A model generated the notes under the pieces. That model worked only from the letters and a program-made list of their open reading frames with translations, was not told the origin of the DNA and did no database searches. Made by a program: the position numbers and the translations under genes. Below are positions 21,898 to 35,024 of a stretch of 64,000 nt of DNA, piece after piece. This DNA comes from Peltaster fructicola (taxonomy: Eukaryota; Ascomycota; Dothideomycetes): positions 4,154,001 to 4,218,000 of the forward strand of contig CP051139.1 of NCBI GenBank assembly GCA_001592805.2. Reading direction: 5' to 3'. Within the stretch, counting starts at the first letter, position 1; every line of letters starts with the position of its first letter.

Positions 21898-22726
21898 GAT
21901 GATAGCAAGGCAATTCTCGCAAGGCTGAAGTTGGTGCGTCGCTCAAGAGGACCGACAATAGGGAAGAATTTGGTGTTGTCGCGCGCGTGTGAGGGAGCAG
22001 GTCATCAGGCTGCGGCGCAAGGAACAACAAGACGTGATGTCTCACCGGTGGTAAATGATGTGTTGTACTGTCTGCGCCCCGCTAGATTGCGATAACTCGA
22101 TGAGCACACGTGCATGCAAAGGCCAAGAGGTCCTCACTGTCGTCAGCCACTCTATTGTGTAGCTGCCCCACCAGAGGGGACATATTGTTCATGCTAGCCG
22201 CCCACTCTTCTCGCTCCTTCGACCACGAAACCTTTTCTCAGAAGTATCACTGCCTCTTACAAGAGTAAGGTTCCTCGTTTACGCAATATCAACGACGTTT
22301 CACCACCATTCTTCCACTCCGCAGGTGATCTGATCGAGGTGCCAACTCAACGATCGTCTATGCACGATGACGTCGATTTCCAGGAAGAACACGATGGTGC
22401 ATGTATTGATTTATTCACAGCCTTGGTCATATGAACGTCATGCCAATTCGCTGGAACACGTCGGACCTCCCTGCTGTACAGTCGAAGTGAAGGATCGTAT
22501 CACGTTGCCTGCTCCAGGGACGAGGGGAGGCGAATTGTAAGCAACCTTTGACCCTCTACCGTACACTGTTCCGATGAATGTTGAAGCCTTGAACAAGCAG
22601 CGAGTGTGATTACATCCTAAGCAGTTGCAGCACGCCTCGGACATCGCACGGTGAGACTACACAAGCCTGCAACGATGTGCGAAGGTGTGAGTGCGGACGT
22701 ACTCTGGCTCTCTCCCAGCGACTTCA
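21898..22726. other. Intergenic between two minus-strand genes
   Basis: About 0.8 kb with the promoter of the DUF3824-like gene and the 3' flank of the YeeZ-like gene. Small frames at 22438-22901 overlap the 3' part of the neighbour and are not supported. Confidence 0.5.
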
Positions 22727-23563
22727 TCATATTCGCGCTTTGGCCGGCGTCAGGTCGAATGTGTCCCAGAAGTCTCGACTCGAATAGCAGCGCTGCAGCA
22801 CCTCCATACTTCGCGGAAGCGCCAGTATCTGCTCTTCTTGCATCAGCTCTTGTACCCACCGTGCTTGCTTCGTGGGTGTGCCATCCTCTTGGTTGGCCCA
22901 ACCCATGAACAGCGAGTACCAGTCGTAGACGAAGCCATCAGTAAGCATCCAGCGCTGACCTCTAGCTTGCTTCCAGTCGTCAATGACAGCAACTACTGCT
23001 CTCGAGACGTCCAGTCCATGAATCATGTGCAACGACTTCTTGCTTTTGACATCTTCTTTGGTCTTGGCAACGCGGTCCTGCCAATTCCTGGGTTGTCGTT
23101 CGCCTCCCCATAGACCAGCGAGATTGAGTACACACCCGCCGAGGTGAATCAGAGCATCTTCTGCGACAGCACGCTCATTGGTCTTGTTGTAGGGACTCTT
23201 GCGGTCGACCCAAATCGATTCCTGCTCGATCTGCCATATGCCAGTGCTGCCAAGCTGGACGAACTGTACATCCTGTGCAGCACGCCTGTGGGTCTTCGTG
23301 TACTCCTCGACAAGAAACTTGACCTGCTTTGCAGTCGTCAACGGAAATGTGACGAGCACACTCTTCGCGAGTGGCAGTCGTCCTATGCGATCGATGGCAT
23401 CATCGGCTTCTGAGTCAAATTTGTACTCGATGGTGTGATAGCCGGCGACGTCACGTCCATCGGTCGTGGTGGCAGCGAATCTGCGCTTCTTCTCCTGCAG
23501 CAGAGGTATCAAAAAGGTCGCGGTCCAGCCAGCGCCCAGAATCAGAAGATCCTGCTCCTGCAT
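22727..23563 (-). CDS. NAD(P)-binding Rossmann-fold protein, YeeZ-like
   Basis: A 278-residue single-exon protein from the ATG at 23563. The N-terminus DLLILGAGWTATFLIPLL carries a Rossmann nucleotide-binding loop (GAGWTA). The remainder follows the atypical or extended short-chain dehydrogenase layout of the YeeZ group: LAKSVLVTFPL, a STGIW turn, NLAGLWGGERQPRNW, and HGLDVSRAVVAVIDDW. A complete SDR YxxxK pair is not obvious, so it may bind NAD(P) without being a classical dehydrogenase. Substrate is unknown. It is divergent from the GTP cyclohydrolase II gene with only 159 bp between the starts, so the two probably share a promoter. Confidence 0.8.
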   Translation of the reverse strand: MQEQDLLILGAGWTATFLIPLLQEKKRRFAATTTDGRDVAGYHTIEYKFDSEADDAIDRIGRLPLAKSVLVTFPLTTAKQVKFLVEEYTKTHRRAAQDVQFVQLGSTGIWQIEQESIWVDRKSPYNKTNERAVAEDALIHLGGCVLNLAGLWGGERQPRNWQDRVAKTKEDVKSKKSLHMIHGLDVSRAVVAVIDDWKQARGQRWMLTDGFVYDWYSLFMGWANQEDGTPTKQARWVQELMQEEQILALPRSMEVLQRCYSSRDFWDTFDLTPAKARI

Positions 23564-23722
23564 GTTTATTTAGAGTGATGTAGTTGATTGAGTAAGCATT
23601 GCTGTAATGAGGGATCTACACAATTACCCTGAGAATGACCTCGGCGGAGGTGGACAACCTAAACATAATGATGCCAAAAAGTTCCAACCATAGCTCACTC
23701 ATATCTCTCGCACACCTCTACA
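23564..23722. promoter_or_regulatory. Short bidirectional promoter
   Basis: Only 159 bp separates the start codons of the divergent YeeZ-like and RIB1 genes, so both promoters must lie here or overlap. No specific factor site was identified. Confidence 0.55.
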
Positions 23723-24910
23723 ATGCCCGACTTCCCAGCTCATGCTTCGCCAGCATTTGCGCCTGTCACTGCTCCAAGACCGCAACGAGTTATCTCTGAA
23801 CTCAGACTCGACGGACACTCTTCAACGACATCCGCAGTCCCGCCATTAGTCAGCCCCTCACTGACACCACCGCACACACCGTTGAGTGAGGGACAGCGAC
23901 ACGATAGACAGCCCAGGAGCATACCAGTCGTCCAGCCACTCCAAGATGCCGCGCAATCCGGAGCTCAACTGCTGCAAATCCTGCCTGAAGTGACATGCGA
24001 AGTTCGAGCACGAATCCCAACGACCACTGGTCAAGAGATGTTCCTGCACCTCTACCACAATACTGCCGACGACAAAGAACACCTAGCGATCGTGTTTGGG
24101 CCGCATATACGAAGTAGAAGCTTAGATGCTGTCAGATCTGGCGAGACGGAACGAGATAGAATGATAAGAGGTGCATACACAGGAACGCTATATCCTGGAC
24201 GAACAAGCAGTAGACTGGACACATTACGGCAAGAAGCTGGTGTCAGACCGTCAGCAGCCTTCCTGGGAGCACTCAATGGCCCTTCGAGCGAGAAGCCCAC
24301 ACAAGAAGTGTTCCCAGGCTACCCTGCAGAGCTAGATCCTCCTCTGGTGCGAATACATTCGGAATGCTATACTGGCGAAACAGTCTGGTCGGCACGATGT
24401 GATTGTGGTGAGCAGCTAGACGAGGCGGCGAGGCTAATGTCTCTGCCAGCACCTACACCCGTGTCTACTCCCAGTGGTGAGGCCGCCGATGCAGAGAAGA
24501 GATTAAGCCTACCCAACGCGGGCGGCGTAATAGTCTATCTACGACAAGAAGGTCGAGGCATTGGTCTGGGCGAGAAGCTCAAAGCCTATAATTTGCAGGA
24601 TCTTGGACACGACACTATGGAGGCAAATCTACTGCTCAGGCATCCTGGAGATGCTCGATCATATGGTTTGGCCACTGCTATACTGTTGGACCTTGGACTT
24701 GGCGGCGAGAAGGGCATCAAGCTCTTGACCAATAACCCTGAAAAGGTTCGAGCGGTGGAAGGACCGAACAGAGAGGTTAGGGTTGTCGAGCGCGTGCCCA
24801 TGATACCCTTGGCATGGAAGACAGAAGGCAAGCAGGGAGTAAGAGGTCCAGAGGTGGAGAAGTACATCTCGACAAAGATTGAGAAATTCAAGCATATGTT
24901 CAGTAGTTGA
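23723..24910 (+). CDS. RIB1: GTP cyclohydrolase II (riboflavin biosynthesis, first step)
   Basis: A 395-residue single-exon enzyme that converts GTP to 2,5-diamino-6-ribosylamino-4(3H)-pyrimidinone 5'-phosphate, formate and pyrophosphate. The zinc site is clear: [20 protein letters not shown] carries the three Cys ligands. The GTP-binding and catalytic segment is [17 protein letters not shown], and the C-terminal core contains [20 protein letters not shown] and RVPMIP. The first 90 residues are a Pro/Ser/Thr-rich extension as in other fungal Rib1 proteins, and no DHBP-synthase domain is fused (unlike bacterial RibBA). All key residues appear intact. Confidence 0.95.
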   Translation: MPDFPAHASPAFAPVTAPRPQRVISELRLDGHSSTTSAVPPLVSPSLTPPHTPLSEGQRHDRQPRSIPVVQPLQDAAQSGAQLLQILPEVTCEVRARIPTTTGQEMFLHLYHNTADDKEHLAIVFGPHIRSRSLDAVRSGETERDRMIRGAYTGTLYPGRTSSRLDTLRQEAGVRPSAAFLGALNGPSSEKPTQEVFPGYPAELDPPLVRIHSECYTGETVWSARCDCGEQLDEAARLMSLPAPTPVSTPSGEAADAEKRLSLPNAGGVIVYLRQEGRGIGLGEKLKAYNLQDLGHDTMEANLLLRHPGDARSYGLATAILLDLGLGGEKGIKLLTNNPEKVRAVEGPNREVRVVERVPMIPLAWKTEGKQGVRGPEVEKYISTKIEKFKHMFSS

Positions 24911-25008
24911 TCAATGCAGCATCAAGCAAGACGGAGTCCTTGACACTTTTGGTGATTATCCGTTTGCATTGCTGCTCTTCCGCCTTATATATGCCATGTC
25001 TGGCCAGT

Positions 25009-25435
25009 CTAGATCATCAAACGCTCGACCTTGTCCTTGAGAGCACGAATCTGTCCCATAAGCTCACTGGCCTCGTTGGTCGTGATGCTGCAGCTGATCA
25101 CAGCACGACTGACACCACAAGCTCGTCCCAGTGCCATCTTGCTTGGTACGTACACCTGAAAGATGTCAGCGCGAGGTCGTAGTCTGCCATGTATCACCTA
25201 CGTATGGAGTGTTCTTGTCCTCACAAAGCAATGGGAGGTGGAGCAAGATTGCAAGTGGTTCTGTGTCCGCAGCAAGAATGACAATCTCAGAGATGCCACG
25301 GTTAAGTGTCTTTGTCGCCTCGTTTGCGCCCTTCTTCAATTGGCGGTAGTGAGAAGCCTGTTGCGCAAGGGTCGAGAAATCTACTTGCGAAAGCGCTGCG
25401 TCGGCCACTGGCCATGCTGCAGATGCGTCGCCCAT
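25009..25435 (-). CDS. SNU13: Snu13 / 15.5K RNA-binding protein (L7Ae family)
   Basis: Two exons with a 46-nt intron (25156-25201) give 126 residues. Snu13 binds kink-turns in U4 snRNA and C/D-box snoRNAs and so serves both the spliceosomal tri-snRNP and rRNA 2'-O-methylation. The family core is all present: [52 protein letters not shown] and [14 protein letters not shown]. The N-terminal helix reads [15 protein letters not shown], about one residue longer than the usual TQQILDLVQQASHY. No stop or splice signal explains this, so it looks like a lineage difference. It is convergent with RIB1 (98 bp) and divergent from VMA3. Confidence 0.95.
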
Positions 25436-25807
25436 ATTGCTGCGATTAGAGTGTGTGGATTGTCGGAAGTGCTGTCGAATTGCGACTCGGCTCGCCCGTC
25501 GTCTCTGCTGGGTTCACTGCCTGTGTTGTGCGGTCGTAAGAGAGAATATTTGAAGATGGCAGTCAAAATTATGAAGCTGAGAATGCACTATGCTCAATCG
25601 AGTGCGGATCCAGCCGTCGTCATGCTTGATCCTTGGCAGGCGACGGCGCAAGCTCGTCTGTTGCTACATCATCACGACTCTACATCTGTGTCCTTTGAGC
25701 TCAACAGCACATCTGCATCGCATCAGTCATCAGAATACATCTGCAGCACTCAGATTGAGCATCTACGACACTCTCTGCCACCGTCACGACAGCTTCTAAA
25801 AGTCAAG
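25436..25807. promoter_or_regulatory. Bidirectional promoter between SNU13 and VMA3
   Basis: A 372-bp divergent spacer between two housekeeping genes. A 264-codon plus-strand frame crosses it (25163-25957) but is antisense to SNU13 exons and overlaps the spliced VMA3 start, so it is not a gene. Confidence 0.5.
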
Positions 25808-26625
25808 ATGCCTTCAGATCTCTGGTACGTTCAGGCTGCATGTTTGCTTTATCGCGTACAACTATCTTCACTCCTGGCCTTGGAGCACATACACTGCAGT
25901 ACTACATGCTCTGAACGCTTGCTGACACTCTCTGGTATAGTCCTGTGTATGCCGTAAGTCGATAGCGACATCATATCCTTATCACGAAAACTTCGCCCCT
26001 ACGAGAAGAGCTGGAGATTGGGAGACGAGCGATATCAGAAGACGAATATCGAGGAATATGAACTAACTTTGGATGACAGCCGTTCTTCGGAGCGATGGGT
26101 TGCACATCAGCCATCGTCTTCACCTGCTTTGGTGCTGCCTACGGAACTGCTAAGGCTGGTGTTGGTATCTCAGCTATGGGTGTTCTCCGACCAGATCTTA
26201 TCGTCAAGAGTATGTGCGTCATGACCTTGGAGCAGCAGGTACTGATGACATGACAGACATTATCCCCGTCATTATGGCTGGTATCATTGCCATCTACGGC
26301 TTGGTCGTCTCTGTCCTGATCTCCAACGACTTGAAGCAGGAAGTCCCACTATCAGTCAGCTTCATTCAGCTTGGTGCTGGTCTTTCTGTTGGTCTTGCTG
26401 GTCTTGCTGCTGGCTTCGCTATCGGTATTGTTGGAGACGCCGGTGTCCGCGGAACAGCACAGCAGCCACGATTGTTCGTCGGTATGATCCTGATCCTGAT
26501 TTTCGCAGAAGTCTTGGGTGAGTTTAGTCGCGTAACTGAACTGCGATCTAGCTAATCTTGGCACAGGTCTGTACGGACTCATTGTCGCTCTGTTGATGAA
26601 CTCGAACGCTAAGGGAGAATGCTGA
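25808..26625 (+). CDS. VMA3: V-type ATPase proteolipid subunit c
   Basis: Five exons (25808-25824, 25941-25953, 26080-26209, 26257-26518, 26568-26625) encode 159 residues, the usual length for the c subunit. The subunit forms the proton-carrying ring of the vacuolar ATPase. Conserved sections are [89 protein letters not shown] and [17 protein letters not shown]. The proton-binding Glu in the last helix (FAEVLGLYG) is present. Four helices are evident. Exon 2 is only 13 nt, and intron 1 (116 nt) is the longest intron in the window; both are supported by the unbroken conserved N-terminus. Confidence 0.95.
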
Positions 26626-28585
<1,960 letters not shown>

Positions 28586-28992
28586 ACCTCAACAAGAGGA
28601 ATCCTTGCAAATGTGTTTGATGCAACTGGTCAGCGATAGTGCCGGGGAAGTGAGTTGCCCATCACCATAAAGCAACACAAAAGTGTCGATACCTCTACGC
28701 AGAACATGAACGCATATATTTCAGCATTTTTGCAGTTGTGCAATTGAAGTGTCCCACCGTTCGAGTACGGTCAATCTCCAGTACAATGGTAGGAATCATA
28801 ACCCTGTCCTTCCCTGAGCGACAGAGAGCGACTCCGATGCATGGTTCGCGAGATGTGCTCATTCTTAGTCTGATGTGTATGTGAGAAGTGCTGCGCGGAA
28901 TTGTCGCCGCGGGAGGGTGACACGCACCCACATGAAATTCGATATCCGCTTGGAGTGCTCTTAGACTTTACAACCACAAGACAACCGCCAAA
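28586..28992. promoter_or_regulatory. Promoter region of RPL5
   Basis: About 400 bp upstream of a ribosomal-protein gene. A CACGCACCCACATG stretch at 28921-28934 resembles the Rap1/Tbf-type motif found at yeast ribosomal-protein promoters. This is a resemblance only. Confidence 0.3.
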
Positions 28993-30051
28993 ATGCCCTT
29001 CGTAAGTCTCGCAATACCGGCTGCATCGTTTGCGCCTCTTGGAGAGTCGCTGCAAGATGCTTCGGTATTTCTGAAGCGACAATTGCTGACTCGTGAATGT
29101 AGACCAAGACGGTCAAGAGCAACGCCTACTTCAGGTGAGTAGCATTTGCGCCCAGATACTGCGCACAATCTAATACACAATAGCCGATTCCAGGTGAAGT
29201 ACAAGCGTCGACGAGCTGGAAAGACCGACTACTACGCTCGTAAGCGACTCACCACCCAAGCCAAGAACAAGTACAATGCACCAAAGTACCGACTTGTGAT
29301 CCGTTTCACCAACCGCGACATCATCGCCCAGATCGTCTCCTCTGAGATCACTGGAGACAAGGTCTTCGTTGCCGCATACGCCCACGAGCTCAAGCGTTAC
29401 GGTATCACACACGGTCTTACCAACTGGGCCGCCGCCTACGCTGTCGGTCTCCTCATCGCTCGTCGTGCTTTGACCAAGCTCAAGCTTGATGGTGACTTCG
29501 CAGGTGTCGAGGAGGCAGATGGAGAATTCAACCTGACTGAGGCAACCGAGGTCGATGGTGAGGAGCGCCGCCCATTCAAGGTCTTCCTCGATGTTGGTCT
29601 TACTAGGACCAGCACTGGTGCGCGTGTCTTCGGTGCCATGAAGGGTGCATCTGACGGTGGTCTGTACGTGCCACACTCTGAGAAGCGATTCCCAGGATAC
29701 GACATGGAGACCAAGGAGCTCGATGCCGAGACCCTTCGCAAGTACATTTTCGCCGGCCACGTTGCTGAGTACATGGAGACCCTCGCCGACGACGATGAGG
29801 AGCGCTACAAGAGTCAGTTCCAGGGCTACATCGATGACGAGATCGAGGCAGATGGTCTTGAGGAGCTCTACCAGGATGCACACAAGCAGATCCGCGAGGA
29901 CCCATTCAAGAAGGACGATGAGGCTGGTGAGAAGAAGACCAAGGAGGAGTGGAAGGCTGAGAGCTTGAAGTACAAGCAGAAGAAGCTGACACACGCCGAG
30001 AGACAAGAGCGTGTCCAGAAGAAGATCCAGTCCATCCTCGCCGATGCATAG
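28993..30051 (+). CDS. RPL5: 60S ribosomal protein L5 (uL18)
   Basis: Three exons (28993-29001, 29103-29134, 29184-30051) encode 302 residues, the usual length. The protein binds 5S rRNA and brings it into the 60S subunit. The N-terminus assembles as MPF-TKTVKSNAYFSRFQVKY and continues with RRRAGKTDYYARKRL, the classic uL18 opening. Further conserved sections are GDKVFVAAYAHEL, GLTNWAAAYAVGLL, FGAMKGASDGGLYVPHSEKR, AEYMETLADDDEERYKSQF and the Lys-rich C-terminus. The first exon is just nine nucleotides (Met-Pro-Phe). A long antisense frame (29170-30006, -) is a by-product of codon bias here and not a gene. Confidence 0.97.
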
Positions 30052-30661
30052 AGGAAAAGTTCATGATCGATGGCTGCATCCATGTCTATGCGGCGTTCAT
30101 GTGTTGGGGTTTCGATGTTACGAATAGAAGTGTTGATAGTCACACTTCCAATCTGTCACTGAACAATGCTTCAATGCTTCAAATTGTGCGTCGTTGATAG
30201 TTCTAGCATGTTGTGACTTGGATGCTACTTATCAGTCCTCCGATGCAAAATTTTGGTACCTGGCGCCAGGACAAATGAGACCGTTTCCTGTAGATTTGGC
30301 TTCACGCAAAGGGGGCCTTACACACACTAGTTACACCATCTCCTTCTTCGAATATCCGACCATTTACCCTCCTTATCACCTTGACAGAAAGACACACTGC
30401 AGTCACTTGACTAGAATCGAACGTGTCACAGATCCGCAGCCTGGTCCATCCTTCAACAACATCAGCGCGCCTTGTCATCACCATCCTGCACGACAGAACT
30501 CTGTTTGGAGATCTACCCGGATACATTGCCAGAAGTACTTCGACACCGAAGATCATCATCCATTGGAGTAGCTGCGCCCGCTGCGCGACAACGACATCAG
30601 GCCTGCCTGGCACGATCCCTATTTAACCACAGAAGCGCGTTTCGCGCGAGCACACGACAAT
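30052..30661. other. Intergenic between RPL5 and the ARF gene
   Basis: About 600 bp with the RPL5 3' flank and ARF promoter. A tRNA B-box-like stretch near 30405-30425 on the minus strand has no matching arms. No gene is seen. Confidence 0.55.
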
Positions 30662-31414
<753 letters not shown>

Positions 31415-31700
31415 ACTGACGACTCAACCATGCCTTTACGTTTTATACCACAAGACGACGCACGACGATAAACAAGTGGGAGCAGCACGACCAGACATGG
31501 TCTTTGTAATAGTACCGTCTGCGCACATCACGGCAGCGAGGGACATGTGTAGCATTGAAGAGCAAGGCACTCATTCGGCAGGACCTATTGTGAAGTATGA
31601 GATACCAGGCTTTTTACTCGCGTTATTGATATGGCACATTATAATCTTCTAGCCACCCATTTTAGCAAGCAGCTGCGACGAGCAGCAATGTATCCATCAT

Positions 31701-33233
31701 CTACAGGTTACCGTTCTGGCGACCCTCCTCACCAAGCACGCAGAACGCCTTGAACGTGACCAATGGCTTGCTGTCGCTGCTCTCGAGCACACATTCTGCT
31801 GTGGCGCCCACGAAGTATACCCAGCCCTCCTTGATCTCTTCTTTCTTTGGTCCAACGCTGATGGTACCGCTTCCTGCGGTACAAATGATGATGCTTGGAC
31901 CGTCAATGGACTCGAATGTCACCTTGGCTCCCTTCTCCTTGAGGTCGGTCTTGATGACTGCGAACTCATCGATTGGTGGATCGTAAAGTGTTGCGGAGGA
32001 GTCTGAAGTGTGCGCGGACGCGTTGAACTTGCAGTATGGGTACGGTGCTGGCGACATTTTCTGCTCGGAGATCGGAGCGAAGTTGTACGTAAGCATTGAG
32101 GTCAGTGTCGGGATGTCCTGCGGCTGTCAGTCATGCTCACTATGCTTGCCGTCTCGACTCACCTTGAACTTTGGTGTGAACCCAGCTCGAACGACGTTGT
32201 CCGATGCTGCCATACACTCAATGATGTCGCCGCTAATGTATGCGTGGATGTCGTCGGCCTGCAGGAACATTGCTTCACCCTCTTCCATCTTCACGAAGTT
32301 GAGGAAGAATGTGACGAACAAACCGATGTCGTCTGGGAACTGACTGTTGAGCCTAGGAATGAGCTCCTTGAAGCCCTTGCCGCCTGGTGGAGGAGCATCC
32401 GAGCCTCCAGGGAACCTGTCTTGCTCCTGCTCGACCTGCTTCAGAAGCTGTTCTGATGCCGACTTGAGGTCCTGCTTCGACTCCATAAGAGCAGTGAACA
32501 CATCCCTCAATGCCTGCTTCTGCTCTTTCTCAGACGGTGACGAGTTGCTGACCACCTTCTCGAACTTGCTTGCGGCATCGTCGCCAACTAGGCTGCGGAG
32601 AGCCTTGATGTGCTTGAGATGGTATGCGATCTCTCCGAGTGGTCGAAAACCGCAGAGACCTTCGAATGGTGTGACGGCAATGGTCATCTCTGGCTTGTGG
32701 TTGTCATCCTTGTATTCCTTTGGATTGCTCTTGTGCAATTGCTCTGCGAGCTTCTTGTTGGGATGTGCTTGGATCGAGAGAGCCTTGTTGATGCTCAACA
32801 CCTTGAAGAGGAATGGCAACTTCTATCGAGGATGTCAGAGGCATCGATTCAAGCTCGTGACTGCCATACCTGTTCGTACTTCTGAGCCACCTCTTGTCCA
32901 AGCAATCCTTGATTATCTTGTACCAGATCTAGCAAACTTCGCTTCGTTGACAGATCGTACGATGGGTTGGATGGATGTGTACCCATCCAGAGCTGCTGGT
33001 CTCAGTATGGAGTCTCGGCCACTTCATCCATGGGCTGACCTCTGCATATGGCTTCTCGCTCTCGATCTCGAAGTTATCTCGAGGTGTGGCGGCGGCATAC
33101 TTGGCAGCAGCAGACGTCTTGCCTGGCTTGCCCCACTCGTAGCTATTCACGCCTGAGTGAGGTCAGCAACGGTAGTGTAACGATATTTTGACGACCCACC
33201 GCACTGCAACCGCAGTAGAGGTACTTGCACCAT
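31701..33233 (-). CDS. PMI40: Mannose-6-phosphate isomerase
   Basis: Five exons with introns at 33153-33199, 32993-33039, 32823-32869 and 32118-32162 encode 448 residues. The zinc enzyme interconverts fructose-6-phosphate and mannose-6-phosphate and so feeds GDP-mannose for glycosylation and cell-wall mannan. The N-terminus [20 protein letters not shown] and the KPYAELWMGTHP junction across the second intron confirm the splicing. The type I PMI zinc signature is seen in [15 protein letters not shown] and [11 protein letters not shown], and the second half carries [20 protein letters not shown] and [16 protein letters not shown]. The C-terminal cupin-like part is complete. Confidence 0.95.
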
Positions 33234-33641
33234 GTTTTCTTCGTTTTGTGTGTAAGGTTGTGTTGAGAGTTGGATATCAATTAAAACTGCAATGCGAACA
33301 CTTCGAAGATCAGTGCAATAAAGAGCTCAATGTCGTAGCATAAGATTTATATCGTTGCAGTGCCCCGCCTGTGTCGTCCCTGCGGGAAGTCGGTAAGTGG
33401 CATCTAAGATCAACAGATGAGGTCAGTGGATGTCAGGGCTCTGGTCCATGCATTCATACTGTCACAATGATTGGTGGCTGTGAAGACCATGAATCAAATA
33501 GATTGCATCGCTCAATGCGCCTTGCCCTGGACGAAGCTCTCTGCGAAAATTATAGACCGCAATGATGGTGTTACAAAATTATTCATCCGACTCTCTGCTC
33601 GATCAAGAGATCATCACCTCTTCCTATATCGACGACCACCT
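33234..33641. other. Intergenic, promoter of PMI40
   Basis: About 400 bp of PMI40 promoter and 3' flank of the coiled-coil gene. No gene-like frame is seen. Confidence 0.55.
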
Positions 33642-34379
33642 TTACTCCAACTCTTCTACCATGCGTGCACGCTTCTTGGAAGATGATCCTGTCTTCGACT
33701 TACGCTTCGTTCCGACTCCTTGCTGTCGTAAGGCTTCGCCTGAAGTCGATGGGGAGGGTCTCTGCTTCACTTCAACATTCGGAGCTGTAGCGGTTGCAGT
33801 GTCGACCTTCGTGCTGGTGGAGTTTTGGATGACTCGTCTGAGCTCTCGGGTCTCCTTTCGCAGAGCCTCCACCGTCTGGTCCGATTTCTGTCGTTGAGCC
33901 TCTAACGTCTGTTTGAACGAGCGTTGCAGAGCTTCCATTGCTTGCACGGACTTCTCTCGCTGAGCTTCTAGAGCCTGCGCCGAGGTCTGCTTCAGAGCTT
34001 TGAGCTCATTATCCGCCCACTGTTGCTCGTTCAGCAGATCTTGTCGCGACTGGCGTCGCTCATCCTCCAAGTGTCGCTGTGAGTTCTGTCGCTCCTAAAT
34101 TAACTGCTGTTGCGTGGATTCCTTCTATCGACAACTCTCGTTCAGTTAGCGTCTCTGTCAAACGTCCTGCCAACTCACATTCTGAGCAATTTTGCCATCG
34201 AGAAAGTAGACGTGATCGTGGAGAGTCTTCGCAATCTGCAGTATCTCGTCTGTAGCCACATCGTCCCACTCGACTTCGTCTTGACGAACTTTGAGTCGTG
34301 TTATGGTCTCTCCGTACTCTTCTAGCGTCCGATCGTCGATGGGCGGATAGACGACCGGGCTGTAGGGTGAATGCGGCAT
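33642..34379 (-). CDS. Small coiled-coil protein of unknown function
   Basis: The ATG at 34379 opens a 67-codon exon. An 84-nt intron (34095-34178, GTGAGT...TTTAG) joins it to a second exon for 217 residues. Exon 1 reads like a small folded segment (YGETITRLKVRQDEVEWDD and ILQIAKTLHDHVYFLDGKIAQ). Exon 2 is a long charged coiled coil built on a rough repeat of about 20 residues (ALEAQREKSVQAMEALQRS, then TLEAQRQKSDQTVEALRKE). A basic tail (KRKSKTGSSSKKRAR) that could be a nuclear localisation signal closes it. I do not recognise a family. Coding is supported by splice signals and the internal repeat. Function is not inferable. Confidence 0.68.
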
Positions 34380-35024
34380 GGTGGTGCCCTAGTGCGCGAG
34401 AGGGAAAGAAGTAGAGAGATGTTTTGCCTGCGGGATGTGGTAGAGAGTGAACTGGGTATCACGGCATGAGAAGTCTGGTGACCTCAGGCGCAGTGGTACT
34501 CCTTTCATAGGGACAGTATCTTGTTGCAGTATATCTGACACTAGCGACGCCTCTTGTCTGAACTTAGTCCGAACCGTGGTTTCGTACATCTTCTACGGAT
34601 TTTGTATCTTGCCTTCGGAGCCTCGTAAATCGACCACTTGTGGCTCCGTCCAGTCAAGTTATGAATGAAATTGAAGTCATTCTGTCTGATATGGACAGCC
34701 CTGCTATGCTGTGCAAGCTTAGTTTGACGCTAACAAGACTGGGATGCTGTAGTCCGTCGACTTGTCTTTGCGTGCTTCTGTCGCGGAGCTGCTTCCGCCT
34801 TGATCAAGTGCTTCGGCGTTGTCTGCTGGCTGATAGCATGCTTCGCTGCAGTCGCCACTCCAGCATGTGCGTCGGACTGACTCAAAGACAGATTCAATAG
34901 CTGCTAGGGGACGGCCAGGTAGAAACTTCGTAAGGCAGATATGCCTGATTCCTGCTCACTTGCATATCGTGCAAACGACGACAGATCTCCTGTACACCGC
35001 ATGTGGGTCAGATAGTGCCACCAC
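34380..35024. other. Intergenic
   Basis: About 640 bp upstream of the coiled-coil gene and downstream of the PP2A activator gene. Only short, unsupported frames are present. Confidence 0.55.

Noticed and set aside
25163-25957. 264-codon plus-strand frame across the SNU13-VMA3 spacer
   Set aside because: It is antisense to SNU13 exons and overlaps the spliced start of VMA3. Its peptide is low in recognisable structure.
29170-30006. 278-codon minus-strand frame opposite RPL5
   Set aside because: It is the exact antisense of a strongly codon-biased ribosomal gene. The Leu/Val-rich peptide is a mirror artefact.
30402-30430. B-box-like GTTCGATTC on the minus strand, possible tRNA
   Set aside because: The flanking bases do not form a T-arm and no A-box or acceptor stem is found at the right distance.
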